NCBI GenBank assembly: GCA_963978545.1
Contig: OZ021731.1
Location: 56,469,242 to 56,533,241 of the forward strand
Reading direction: 5' to 3'
DNA from: Linyphia triangularis
Lineage: Eukaryota > Arthropoda > Arachnida > Araneae > Linyphiidae
Length of the DNA stretch: 64,000 nt
Within the stretch, counting starts at the first letter, position 1. The number at the start of each line of letters is the position of its first letter. Of the stretch, positions 49,401 to 59,439 are shown piece by piece. A program made the position numbers and the translations under genes. Below the pieces are notes generated by a model that was given only the letters and a program-made list of their open reading frames with translations, was not told where the DNA came from and did no database searches.

Positions 49401-49549
49401 AAGAAAATCATGGCAATTACAAATCCTCTTCCCAGGTGTCACAACAGTACTAGGCAATGTCGGAGGCAAGGGTTTTAGAAGATTCTCGAAAATCGAGCAT
49501 CTTACCAAAATACGAGATTTTTAAAAAATAAATGTGTCGAAAACACCAT
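46455..49549. other. Non-coding; possible enhancer at 47.0-47.24 kb
   Basis: No exon recognised. 46740-47240 and 48780-49260 are less AT-rich; both contain overlapping short frames on the two strands with no known domain. The first contains a dense transcription-factor motif cluster listed separately. Confidence 0.35.
47017..47228. promoter_or_regulatory. Cluster of GATA, E-box and TCF-like motifs
   Basis: CACGTG lies at 47017-47022; GATA cores at 47050, 47060, 47071 and 47081 are spaced 10-11 bp, about one helical turn; TATC and TTATCT (GATA on the - strand) lie at 47170 and 47181; CCCTTTG at about 47204-47210 and ATCAAAGG at 47221-47228 are TCF-like. Motif matches alone are weak evidence and no gene target is obvious; the sulfotransferase is 7 kb upstream and the HSF gene 6 kb downstream. 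Confidence 0.25.
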
Positions 49550-49752
49550 AAAACATATTTTTTTTACCCCTTCATCCTTTCTTATAAAAATATATTTGAA
49601 TTTTAAAACTCTGCATCAACATTTAAAAACTTTCAGTTTATACTATCCAGTATTGACCGATATCGGTTAAGATCCTTAACAACGGTCAATGTACAACGGT
49701 CCACATTGGAATTAGCCAATATCGAAAGATATGGGCCAGTGTATTTGTGCTA
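49550..49752 (-). repeat. Family 4 MITE-like repeat, copy 2 (partial)
   Basis: The reverse complement corresponds to 35099-35310: AGTAGCACAAATACACTGGC at the outer end, GGCCAAT/ATTGACC inversions, then TAAAACTC/GAGTTTTAA and TACCCCT/AGGGGTA blocks. The far terminal inverted repeat seen in copy 1 is not found, so this is a half element. Confidence 0.55.
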
Positions 49753-49807
49753 CTGAAGTTAAGGGCTTAGGAAGATTTAAAGTCTGATCATAATTTTTCA
49801 GTGATTT

Positions 49808-50272
49808 TGTGGTGACCTCAAATATCAGATAATGCTTCTGTGCACTGGAGTACTCTTTTGCACAGAGGTAACGCATCTGTCTCCAGACATCATGGTCCTC
49901 GGATCAAATCCCGTCGCCCGCACATGAAAGCTTCATACGCTTCACTGGTGACCCGGACTAAAACGAATCATGCTGTCATCTATCGGCGCTTCTGAAAGGA
50001 GAAACTACATCGCAACAAGCGATCACATACGCAACAAGCGGATACAACGATACAACTAGCATCACAAAACTTCCAACTCCGATCAGACGTTGATCAGAAC
50101 AACAGCATCGCTCCTTCGTCGCTGGGAGGAGGCTGTGTGGCGACCTCAAATATCAGATAATGCTTCTGTGCACTGGAGTACTCTTTTGCACAGAGGTAAC
50201 GCATCTGTCTCCAGACATCATGGTCCTCGGATCAAATCCCGTCGCCCGCACATGAAAGCTTCATACGCTTCA
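49808..50272 (+). mobile_element. Trp-tRNA-like SINE, head duplicated in tandem
   Basis: A 137-bp segment is present at 49808-49944 and again at 50136-50272 with a single T/C difference. Within it, GCACAGAGGTAACGC (A box), CTGTCTCCAGACATCA (with a CTCCAGA loop, CCA anticodon as in tRNA-Trp) and CGGATCAAATCCCG (B box) form a tRNA-like core. Between the copies lies a 191-bp body (GTGACCCGGACTAAAACG, GCAACAAGCG repeated, GACGTTGATCAGAACAACAG). The arrangement is head-body-head, as if a second unit began and was cut off. The acceptor stem is not clear and no target duplication was found. Confidence 0.7.
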
Positions 50273-50869
50273 ATTTAACTGAGGTACACAAATTAGAGTG
50301 AGAATTTGGCTAAATTTAGTGTCAGAAACCTCTTCCTTTGAAGAAGGCATTAAAAATACTACAAATATTACGTTGCTTCCAAGTTTTATAAGCAAAAAGG
50401 TTAGTGAGTTTAGCAATCGTTTTCTACAATAAAATTTGTAGTTAAATATCTAAGTTCAAATACGATATCACAACTCGGGGACAAGAGGCGAACTTTCCAT
50501 CGAATTGTTATTAATAATTTTTCTGGTTCAAACGTCAAGTCCTATCGGTCGATAACTGATTTTTTCCCAAACATTTTTATCTTGCCAAGACCTTCAAAGT
50601 TATGAATAACGCATGTTTTATAGAATTTGTAGTTTAAGCTGTATATTTTGCAAATCCTATCCCGCTTGTATATGTGTGTACTTCCGGTTACAAATTCAAG
50701 TGAAATTTTTGTACGGGAATTTATTTCTACGAACCCTTTAATTTAACATACTCCAAGCAACTGCGACATTTGTTCTCAGGGAGTTACGACCTTCGAGCCT
50801 TTGAATAAACTCCTTATTGCAATGCAGAGTAGAAACTAAAACAAGTACTGGAAGCTATGATACATCCCG

Positions 50870-51430
50870 CAAGAATATCCACTAGTCTTTCTCATGAGAG
50901 TTTCAATATTGCTTCTAAACCAGAATATAGTGCTGTCCGTCTGTCTGAAATTCAAATGCTACAGGCACAGATTATATACCAAATGAAAGGTCTCGTCGAG
51001 ACATATTTGCGATCCCATACAATAATTCTACTAAAAAAAAACCCTAAAATTGTGACCAGAAGTCCAGTCCAGATATTGACTACAAATCGAGAAAGTGTTG
51101 GACTTTTGATATTTAGTAAAAAATATGTTTTCCGTCACTGGCAACTCCTGAAAAATGTTTAATAATCTCAAAGCACACCTTCCGAAACGTCTTAAAATTT
51201 TATGACTGGTCGCAAGTTCTTATACGTTTCCAGTGACGTTTCCATGCATAATCTTCATACAATCGTAGTATTCGAAATGCTACGTCTGACAACACTTCAT
51301 GGCTGTAACACTCACAGTTTAGGTTTAACCAATTTCAAATGGATTTCTGATCGTCATTTCTGGTCGCAACCTTTGATTGAATTTCATTATAGAAACATGT
51401 CCTGACAAGAACTTTTGTTTCACTTTTGGT
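50870..51430 (+). repeat. Family 6 dispersed repeat, copy 2
   Basis: The CTGTCCGTCTGTCTGAAATT and ATGCTACAGGCACAGATTAT blocks, then a CCAAATGAAAGGTCTCGTCG block, parallel 43090-43200. A later half (51200-51450) with TGGTCGCAA repeated and ACATGTCTGTAGCATTTC has inverse-looking echoes of the first, suggesting a fold-back structure. The 101-codon frame at 50857-51162 is most likely incidental. Confidence 0.4.
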
Positions 51431-51506
51431 ACATGTCTGTAGCATTTCTAGTTTAACTTAACGGGCAATTATCTGCTGTAGGCATGGGACAATTTGGCTC
51501 TTTTTA

Positions 51507-52231
51507 CTTTCAATTACCCATATGTTTACATAAGGTAATGAAAGTATAGTATTCGGTTAAAAAAAATTGCATTTCTCTACGTTTTGGAACATCCTGATTT
51601 CAAAAAAGTGAAATGAAAAAATGTCTGCGTGTATGGGTGTCTGTGTGTGCGTGGTCTACAGAACTCCTGAACAAACTGACTTACGATGTTCAAATTTGGT
51701 GTGGGGGGGTTGGTGATGGCACAAGGACCTACCATTAAGGTTTTTGTCAAAATCGGGCATGCGCATAGGGTAGCTGACATTGAAAATATATTTGTCAGTA
51801 ATTGCTAAAAAACGGCTCTAACAATTTTGTTCAAAATCGCTGTGGTAAAGTTTCTTAAGGTGTTTTAAACATTCCCATCTCCGAAATTCTCGTAAAAATG
51901 CTTAATGGAGTAAGAAGTTGGAAAACGAATGCCTTTAACACAGAGTTCTCTTTTCTTGAGCATACCTCATCAACGATCGTTTTTTCTTCTTTGCTCAGTT
52001 TCACTTACAAGAAAGGAAAATATAAGAATTATCGATAAGTATATCACCAAAATCACCATTTTGGAATTTTTTTTTTTTTTTTAAAGACCCATTCAAGAAT
52101 TATAGCAAAAAATATTGCCAAACTGTCCATTTGTGTTAAATGAATGATGAATATATAAATTCGGTTGATGGTACGAATCCCACTCAGTATTGTAGTGTAA
52201 TTGAAAGTTGCGTGATGTTCCACAACCCTAG
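51507..52231 (+). repeat. Family 1 dispersed repeat, copy C
   Basis: This copy has the intact opening hairpin CTTTCAATTACCCATATG / ACATAAGGTAATGAAAG (51507-51544), the CTACGTTTTGGAACATCCTG block, the GATGTTCAAATTTGGTGTG block, the ACCATTAAGGTTTTTGTCAA block, GCTAAAAAACGGCTCTAAC, a CCGAAATTCTCGTAAAAATG block, ATCACCAAAATCACCATTTT, and the final GTAATTGAAAG..CTAG. Just outside its left end is a GGGACAATTTGGCTCTTTTT stretch that recurs inside copy F. It is followed after about 40 bp by a family 2 repeat. Confidence 0.8.
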
Positions 52232-52269
52232 TTTCTATTCGTAAACAGAATATAATTTTGTAATTCTAA

Positions 52270-52865
52270 TCCATTTGTGAGAAGAAAGAAGAATGAAAAT
52301 GTCCCGTGTGTTATTTAGCGAATAGCTCTGATAATGTTGCCCTCAGACGAAAGAACAGACGGTCAGAGCATTTTATAAGTTTCTCATCATATTAGTATAG
52401 TGTCGAATATCGAACAGCGCCGATATCAAAAACATTTTTAACAGCAAAATGTGCAGCAAACTACGTTTCAATTTTTTTTTTTTTTTTTTAAATGAATGTG
52501 AATTTATGCTCTTATGTGCAAATATCATTTATTTAGTCTGATTAAAGTAATTTTATTATTTATTTATTACAAAAAAAAAAAAAACTGACAACAGGAAAGT
52601 GTTTCAACAATGACCGGTTCAATGCTATTTTAACGCGATTGGATGAAGGCAAGTTGGTTTATTAGTATTTCTTAAAATCGACCTTTTAGTGACAGTTACA
52701 GTCCCAAAATTTGATAGAATGCATTGTCTTCGACCCTATCTGCCAAGTTTCAGACCGATGGGATGACGGCAAGGGGGTTAATTAGGCCTCCACAAATCCC
52801 GCTTCCATCGACAAACATATACACAAAATCAAAGTCAATATAATGGATTTAAAGAATATTTTTTT
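52270..52865 (+). repeat. Family 2 dispersed repeat, copy 1
   Basis: Collinear with 59440-60005: AACAGCGCCGATATCAAAAA, GCAAACTACGTTTCAA, a GATTAAAGTAATTTTATT block, GGAAAGTGTTTCAACAATG, TTGGTTTATTAGTATT, TTTTTAGTGACA-type, CTATCTGCCAAGTTTCAG, and an ACAAAATCAAAGTCAATATA end. It is non-coding and ends about 350 bp upstream of HSF exon 1. Confidence 0.75.
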
Positions 52866-53212
52866 TTTTTTTGTCAAATACTTTTTTCTTATGTCCACAC
52901 ACACTCACACGGAGTAATTTTCATTTGCACAATATTAAAGGAAAAAGTGATTTTTTAATAAATATTTTGTGTATTAAATGTTTGTTATGTTCCTCATTTT
53001 TCAATGGACACCTAAGGCGTCTCACATTTTTCTAGTTCCTAATATTTTTAGAACATATTCGTAATTTATCTCATATTCAAATACTTTGATGGCAACGCAT
53101 TTTCTTTGTTGCCTATGGCAACTAGCACTATTTTAAACAATTTCATTTCACGCGATGCAATTCGAAAAAAAAAAAAAAAAACATTTCGTTAATATTTTCT
53201 GTTTTTGTACAG
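52866..53212 (+). promoter_or_regulatory. Upstream region of the HSF-like gene
   Basis: About 350 bp between the family 2 repeat and the first coding exon. A good 3' splice site (TTTTCTGTTTTTGTACAG, ending 53212) lies 48 bp before the ATG, so the transcript may have an upstream non-coding exon. No TATA box in suitable context and no clustered heat-shock elements (GAAnnTTCnnGAA) were seen. Confidence 0.4.
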
Positions 53213-53260
53213 AACATCGCCATTACTGAACAAAAAGTTTGAAGAGCACAATTTGTTAAT

Positions 53261-53680
53261 ATGATGCTTTCTCGTTCTGTAGCAAAAAATCCAACTTTAC
53301 CAAGCACCCCACCGCTGAGGTTTCCTCAAAAACTGTGGAAAATTGCCAATGAATGTAAAAGTGGTGCTGTACGCTGGAGTCCTCATGGAAAATCCATTTT
53401 ATTGCGATATTCTTTATTTAAAGGAGAATTTATGAGCATCAAAAGTGAGTTTTTCAAAACAGATAATATTTCAAGCTTTGTGAGACAACTGAACTTGTAT
53501 GGATTCCGAAAAGTATATGACCATACGGATAAACAAGTATACAAGGCAAATCCAGATTTGCACGAATTCTCCAACACGCACTTTCAACGCGGCAGACCAG
53601 ATTTGTTGGAAAAAGTTACAAGAAAATCAGGAATTTTGAAGGATAGAAATGACTTTTATCCAGAAAATCAATGTTCTCTG
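53261..53680 (+). CDS. HSFY-like: HSF-family transcription factor (HSFY/HSF5-like), exon 1
   Basis: This exon encodes residues 1-140, including a complete HSF winged-helix DNA-binding domain at about residues 18-122. FPQKLWKIANE (21-31) is helix 1 with the conserved Trp; VRWSPHGKSI (37-46) carries the second conserved Trp; SSFVRQLNLYGFRK (71-84) is the recognition helix with the invariant F-RQLN-YGF core; HFQRGRPDLLEKVTRK (107-122) closes the domain. The FP.KLWKI start, FKTD.I.SFVRQLNLYGF and F.RG.P.LL..V.RK pattern is closer to the HSFY/HSF5 group than to stress-responsive HSF1. The start is chosen at 53261 (MMLS); the second ATG at 53264 is equivalent. Donor CTCTG|GTAAAA at 53681, phase 0. 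Reading through it adds 32 low-quality codons before a stop. It presumably acts in the nucleus. Confidence 0.9.
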
Positions 53681-54795
53681 GTAAAAAAAAATATTGCTTC
53701 AAAAATTTTATGCATTTTCTCTTCTTTATGCCTGTTCCAAAATTTAATGGTAAATAATCCTAAATGCAACCGTTATTGACAATTTCATTAATATCCTAAG
53801 AACGAAATTGTACAAGTAATATAGATATTCACTTAAAACTCAAAATACCTCTAAGAGATCATATTTTTTTAAAGCTAAATTTAAGTTTTCATTATTTCCT
53901 GGGCATTGCAGAAATAGTTATTAAAAATTGCTTTAAGCATTTTTTTTTTTTTTTTTAACTCTAAGTCAAGTCAAGCGAACTTTACAATTGTGGGAATAAA
54001 TTAAAAATAATTCATACTATTCTTTCTTTGACTTTTGTACCATAAAAATCTAAATCCCATTATGCCTTAAAAAGATAATATTATACATCAATAAAACATA
54101 GATATATAATAACATTCCCGCATTTCTTTTACAAATAACATTTCGAAACAAAGACAATTGTAAAATATACAAATAAATTTACAGTGTACCTGTAAACAAC
54201 AATCAAGACAAGTTTCTTTACATTTATCTGAAAGTAAAAAGTATGTAACGCGTAATGTCGGAAGAATATGGGATAGATCATATCGCCAAATTGGCGACTA
54301 AAATAATTTTCGCTGTCGTTACATTTATTCCTAAATATTAATTTAAAATATACTTAAAACCTAATTTGTTTGATAAAATGTAATAAATCATTCGGCTGAA
54401 ATTTCTTATATTTGTTACTGAATTTAACATTGTTCCTAAGGTTAGGAAGCATTATTTAAACGGGATAAAAAACTTCACATATATATTTAATTTAAATATA
54501 TCGGTAATCAAATATGGCCATTCATAACAGACCTTAATACCTTTTAATTCAAATTTGAATAACAAAATCTACTCACATTAATTTTAGAAAATAAAAAATC
54601 CTAATACAAACAATATTTTTTGTAAATAGCAACATTTACTTAAAAGTTCCGGCTTTAACTCTAATTTTTTTTTAATTTTTTTTTTTTTTTTAGATGTTTG
54701 AATTTAATTCTTTTCATTACAAAGTCACTAAAGAGAAAGTTGTAATTTTAAACTGTCATTTTTGTTCACTTAAACAAAATACCCGTGTTCCAAAC

Positions 54796-55040
54796 TATAC
54801 TAAACTTCAACTTAACTAGACATCACTTAAACGGTAGATCGTCACAGTGCTCATAGGTATTTAATCCATTTTGGCGGAGTGAAGACATAATTCTCGCCAA
54901 ACCTTACAGCCTTTTGTTCTCTATAGGGTTGTGGTTTGGCAAACATTATGCTTTCACGTCGCCAAAATGGATTAAATACCTATGAGCACTGTGACGATCT
55001 ACCGTCTAAGTGATGTCTAGTTAAGTTGAAGTTTAGTATA
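54796..55040. mobile_element. Palindromic TA-flanked MITE, copy 2
   Basis: The same element as 18902-19144: it opens TATACTAAACTTCAACTTAA and closes TTAAGTTGAAGTTTAGTATA. The arms are closer to perfect inverse than in copy 1 (for example TTAATCCATTTTGGCG against CGCCAAAATGGATTAA). The unpaired centre (ACAGCCTTTTGTTCTCTATA) is the reverse complement of the centre of copy 1, so the two copies are inserted in opposite orientation. No coding capacity. Confidence 0.85.
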
Positions 55041-55049
55041 GTTTAATTC

Positions 55050-55369
55050 AGGATGTTCCAAAACGTAGAGAAATGCAGAAAAAAAAATAAGAAAAACAAT
55101 GGATTTTTTTTAATCGAACAGATTGACCTACGTTATTCAAATTTTGTGTACTGGTTAGTAGTGGTAAGACCGTAGTAGCCATGGGACCTGTCACTAAAGT
55201 TGTGGTCAAAATATAGCTTGCGTAAGGTAGCTGCCATTGAAAAACGTATGTTCTTCAGCAATTGCCAAAAATGGCTCGAAAACGGTAACTACGCCAATTC
55301 ATGACAACTATAAATACAGTGACCAGTATTAAGTGTAATTAGAAAATGTGCGATGTTTCGCATTCCTAG
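55050..55369 (+). repeat. Family 1 repeat, copy D, rearranged
   Basis: Abuts the MITE. The first block (GGATGTTCCAAAACGTAGAG) is the reverse complement of the family's CTCTACGTTTTGGAACATCC, while the following blocks (GATTGACCTACG, CACTAAAGTTGTGGTCAAAA, CAGCAATTGCCAAAAATGGC) are in + orientation. The middle 350 bp is deleted, and the CTAG end (GTAATTAGAAAATGTGCGAT..CCTAG) is present. Confidence 0.65.
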
Positions 55370-56552
55370 TTCAAAACAATTTTATTTTTGAAAATATACG
55401 ATTACAAGTTTTGGTACGATATCTAATATCAAATTGAAATTTTTTAAAATTTTGAGAAATAAGAGTACATTTATTAGCCGGAAAAAAAAAAAAGGACCTG
55501 TTCTGTTTGGAAATCGATTTTGAATTAGTTAAGTTACGAACCGATAGACAAATTTGTCATACCCCTCCAAATAATGATTTTTTTTTTCTGACAACTCTTT
55601 AATTATGAACAAGAAGTGCAAAGCTCAATTTTATCCTCTTGACAACCAATCTCATATTTCAAACTGATGACAATTTAATAAGGTTCTTACGAATTTACTT
55701 ACGTCTTTGTTAACGAACTAACTTCGACAAATAATAATTTGAAAGAGGGTTGGAGAGAAGATGAAAATCTACCCTCGGTTTTCGGGTTTAAAATTAAGGT
55801 CAGGAAAAAAGCTTATCTTTTGGCAAATTATGACAAATTTGGCAATGAGTTTGCTATTCTACACATTCAAAGACAATTTTAGAATATATCCGGTTGAAAT
55901 TTTTTCTGGCATACCAATAATTCTTGAACTAATAGTATTTCTGTTCTCTTTTAAAAATCAGATCGTCGATATACCAAAACTTGCGGCCACTTTAAAGGGT
56001 TTTGCAAGATCCGTAACATTCCTCTTCTGTTGTATCAACACAAACAAATCCTTGTAACGATGTTCATTAGGGAGGTTTATCTATTACTACAAAGAAAGCC
56101 GCAAAGAACAAAAGTAAAAAATATTACTTTTTATCAAAAAATTACCTTCGGAAATAACTAACTTTTTTATCTATAAGTGCCTCTTTTTTTTTTTTTTTTT
56201 TCCTTCTTGTGCGTCGTATTTCATGGAATAATTTGGGCTACTCAGTCCTCATAGCCAATGAGTTTAATTCTTCAATTTGACTTTGATCTGTTTTTATAAC
56301 GAACACGAAAAAATTTAGAAGACAGTTCAGGGTATCGAACATAATACGACATCAAGATCCTTATATTTAGTAAAATAACTGTTCTATTTCTAGATACTTT
56401 TCCTAACATCAAGTTGTTTAGTGTTTTATTGATTTTAACAATGGTCTGGTACCATATTAATGTAACAAAAAAATCATTAAGTCTACACTAGTTTAATGGA
56501 ATAATTCGTGCTATAAAATATTAAATAAACCTTATAAGCACATTGTATTAGA

Positions 56553-56640
56553 GCAGCGTTAGTCACTATGCGGCGCGGATGTGGCCCACGACGGATTTTT
56601 TTACGGACCGCCGGCACCACGAAAGATATATTAAAAAAAA
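56553..56640 (+). mobile_element. Possible hAT-like transposon end
   Basis: GCAGCGTTAGTCACTATGCG followed by GCGCGGATGTGGCCC and ACGGACCGCCGGC is a GC-rich island in AT-rich DNA. Its wording (CAGCG-TTAGTCAC..GGCGCGG..GGCCC) is typical of many hAT termini. No matching inverted end or 8-bp duplication was found nearby, so it would be a fragment. Confidence 0.3.
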
Positions 56641-56896
56641 AAATAGAAAAAAAAAAGAAAAAAAATCGCGATATGGACTCATTTTACATAATTGAAATTT
56701 TTTCGAAATAATATATGTTAAATATGTAGAACAGAGTTCTCCACTACGTACCCGAAGAAACTATATGACGAAGTTTTTAGTAAAGTGGTTTTCATCAAGA
56801 ATAAATAGAGGAATAACTTAATTTTAATAAATTGTCCAAACTAGATTCAGTTAACTGGAACAAATACTCCGAAAGACTTCGACTCTTATCATAAAA

Positions 56897-57614
56897 CTAG
56901 GGGTCTGGAACATCGCACAACTTTCAATTACACTATAATACTGACGTGGATTTGTGTCGTTTGTATATTTTCATTCTTCATTTAGAATAAATGGCCAGTT
57001 TGGCGATGATTCTTGTTTGGGTCATAAAAAAAAACTCTGCCAATATGGTGATTTTGGCGATTTAATTTTCGATAATCTTATACTATCCTTTATTTTAAGC
57101 AAAACTGAGGGGAGAAGAAAATACGATTGTTGATGAGGTATGCTCAAGGAATGAGAACTCTGTGTTGAAGGCATTCAACTTTTTACGCCATTAAAATATT
57201 TTTACGTGAATTTCGAAGGTGGGTATGTTTATAACACCTTAAGAGGCATTACCACAGCGATTTTTATCAAAATCGTTAGAGCCGTTTTTTAGCAATCATT
57301 GAAAAACATGATTTTTTTAATGGCAGCTATCTTATGCTCATGCGCGATTTTAACGAAAACCTTAATCGTAGGTCCCATGGCCGCCACCAACCCTCATACC
57401 AAATTTGAACATCGTAGGTCAATTTGTTCGAGAGCTATGCTGACCACAGACAGACATTTTTTCTAGATCACTTTTTTGAAATCAAGATGTTCCAAAACGT
57501 GAAGAAACTCAAAAAAAAAAAAAAAAAAAAAAAAAATCGAAGGTATTTTTATTGACCGAATACTATACTTTCATTACTCTATGTATACATATGAATAATT
57601 GAAAGTAAAAAGAG
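56897..57614 (-). repeat. Family 1 dispersed repeat, copy E
   Basis: A complete reverse copy: CTAGGGGTCTGGAACATCGC at the left, GGCCAGTTTGGCGATGATTC, the GATGAGGTATGCTCAAGGAA block, CTTAAGAGGCATTACCACAG, GGTCCCATGGCCGCCACCAA, CATCGTAGGTCAATTTGTTC, GATGTTCCAAAACGTG and the terminal hairpin at 57568-57605. Good agreement with copies C and F makes this the best pair for a consensus. Confidence 0.8.
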
Positions 57615-57900
57615 GTTGTGTGGCGTGTGGAAAACATTTTAAAATTTTCCTTTGAACAGAAAATTAATGTATAACTACTAATTAACATTTCATTAAGAAA
57701 TCCAATTATTTTGTTAAATATCAAACCTACATAAAAAAAAACTAATTCCCTTACATCCCCCCTGTAAATAATCCGACTGGCGTAAAAATCGCATGTGTGG
57801 GATGTTCCGCACTCTTATAATTTACTTTCAATTACCACATACGTTAACCTAGTATAATTAAAATATTACATTCCATCGCATAAAGAATCTCGGTTTTTTA

Positions 57901-58843
57901 CTTTAAATTACCCGTATGTATTATACATAGGGTAATGAAAGTATAGAATTCGGAAGGGGGGGAAAAAAAATTGCATTTCTCCACGTTTTGGAACACCCTG
58001 ATTTCAAAAAAGTGATCTAGAAAAAATGTATGTCTGTATGTGTGTTTGTGGTCAGCATAACTCCCGAACAAATTGACCTACGATGTTCAAATTTGGTGTT
58101 CAGGTTTCTGGTGGCCATGCGACCTACCATCAAGATTTTCGTCAAAATAGAGCATGCGCATAAGGTAGCTGCCATTGAAAAAATCATGTTTTTCAATGAT
58201 TGCTAAAAAACGGCTCCAACAATTTTGATTAAAAAAAAAATTAAAAAAAACGCCTTGCTAATGCCTCTTAAGGTGTTCTAAACATTCCCACCTCCGAAAT
58301 TCACGTAAAAATGCTTTAATGTGGTAAAAAGTTGAAAAATGAATGCCTTTAACACAGAGTTTTCTTTCCTTGAGCATACTTCATCAACGATCGTTTTTTC
58401 TTCACCCCCTCAATTCATTTACGGACAATTTTCTGTTGTAAGCACGAGACATTTTAGCTCTTTTTTCAGACTTTTATTTTATATAGCTCCACTTGGTGAC
58501 CCGTGCGTCAGACATTATAAATGCATATTTGACCTAGTTAAAATAATTATTTTCCCATATAACTTTGTCACCAAGTAATATGATATAAAATAAAAAAATA
58601 ACTATTAGATTCATCTTAATTTTATAATTCTTATCCGTTTACGAGTAGAAAAAAGAGCCAAATTGTTCCGTGCGTCTGCCAGAGAATTGCCCATACAATA
58701 AAGGATAATATAAAGATTATCGAAAAGTACATCGCCAAAATCACAATTTTAGCCATGTTTTTAAGACCCATACAAGAACTATCGCCAAAAATATCGCCAC
58801 ACTGGCCTGTAATTGAAAGTTGTGCGATGTTCCACACCCCTAG
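57901..58843 (+). repeat. Family 1 dispersed repeat, copy F, with inserted palindrome
   Basis: Begins with the hairpin (57901-57941) and follows the family order to CACACCCCTAG at 58843. About 58421-58694 it contains extra DNA whose two edges are inverse to each other (ACGGACAATTTTCTGTTGTA against CAGAGAATTGCCCAT; GAGACATTTTAGCTCTTTT against AAAAAGAGCCAAATTGTTCC). This looks like a nested MITE or fold-back. A degraded second hairpin start lies at 57825-57870. Confidence 0.75.
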
Positions 58844-58850
58844 TTTTAAA

Positions 58851-59393
58851 CATTTCTACACGTTTTGGTAACATTTGTGTAAAGGTAAATTGGAGCTATA
58901 TGGGACCGCTCATTAAGGTTTTCGTCAAAATCGTGAATGTGCAAAAGTAGCTAATATCATAAAAAAATTTATGTTTTTCAGCAATTCCAAAAAAACGGGC
59001 CTAACGATTTTGATGAAAATCGTTAACCTGTTAGTTGTTCTATCTTTAGGTGTTCTAAATTTCATTACCTTCGAAATTCTCGTAGAAATGCGATAAAGGT
59101 GTAAAAAGTACAAAAACAAATGTCTGTTACACAGAGAGCTCTTTCCTTAGCCTCATCATCGACGACTGTCTATCCTCTGTTTTACTTACAAAAAAGGATG
59201 AGATAATATTTATCGAAAAGCATATCGCCAATTTCACAATTTTGGTGGCGTTTTTTGCCAATGAATTAATTATAACCTAAAATATATCGCAAAGGGATAA
59301 TTTTTTAATGAAAATATAAAAACGAAAATGGTAAATTAACCCAATATAGGGTAAATTTAAATACAGTGACCAGTATTAAGTGTAATTGAAAGT
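58851..59393 (+). repeat. Family 1 dispersed repeat, copy G, hairpin end missing
   Basis: Starts only 7 bp after the end of copy F, in the same orientation, in the CTACACGTTTTGGTAACA block. It continues through the CATTAAGGTTTTCGTCAAAA, CAGCAATTCCAAAAAAACGG, CGAAATTCTCGTAGAAATGC and CATATCGCCAATTTCACAAT blocks to GTGTAATTGAAAGTT. The terminal CTAG part is lost. Followed by a family 2 repeat. Confidence 0.7.
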
Positions 59394-59439
59394 TTTTAAT
59401 AGTTATTTATGCAACTAGCTGAGAAAGTAATACTTTTCC

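Noticed and set aside
53383..53577. - strand open frame across HSF exon 1
   Set aside because: A shadow of the + strand DNA-binding domain.
53681..53779. 172-residue single-exon HSF reading
   Set aside because: The last 32 codons follow a GTAAAA donor, are unlike HSF sequence, and a phase-compatible exon lies downstream.
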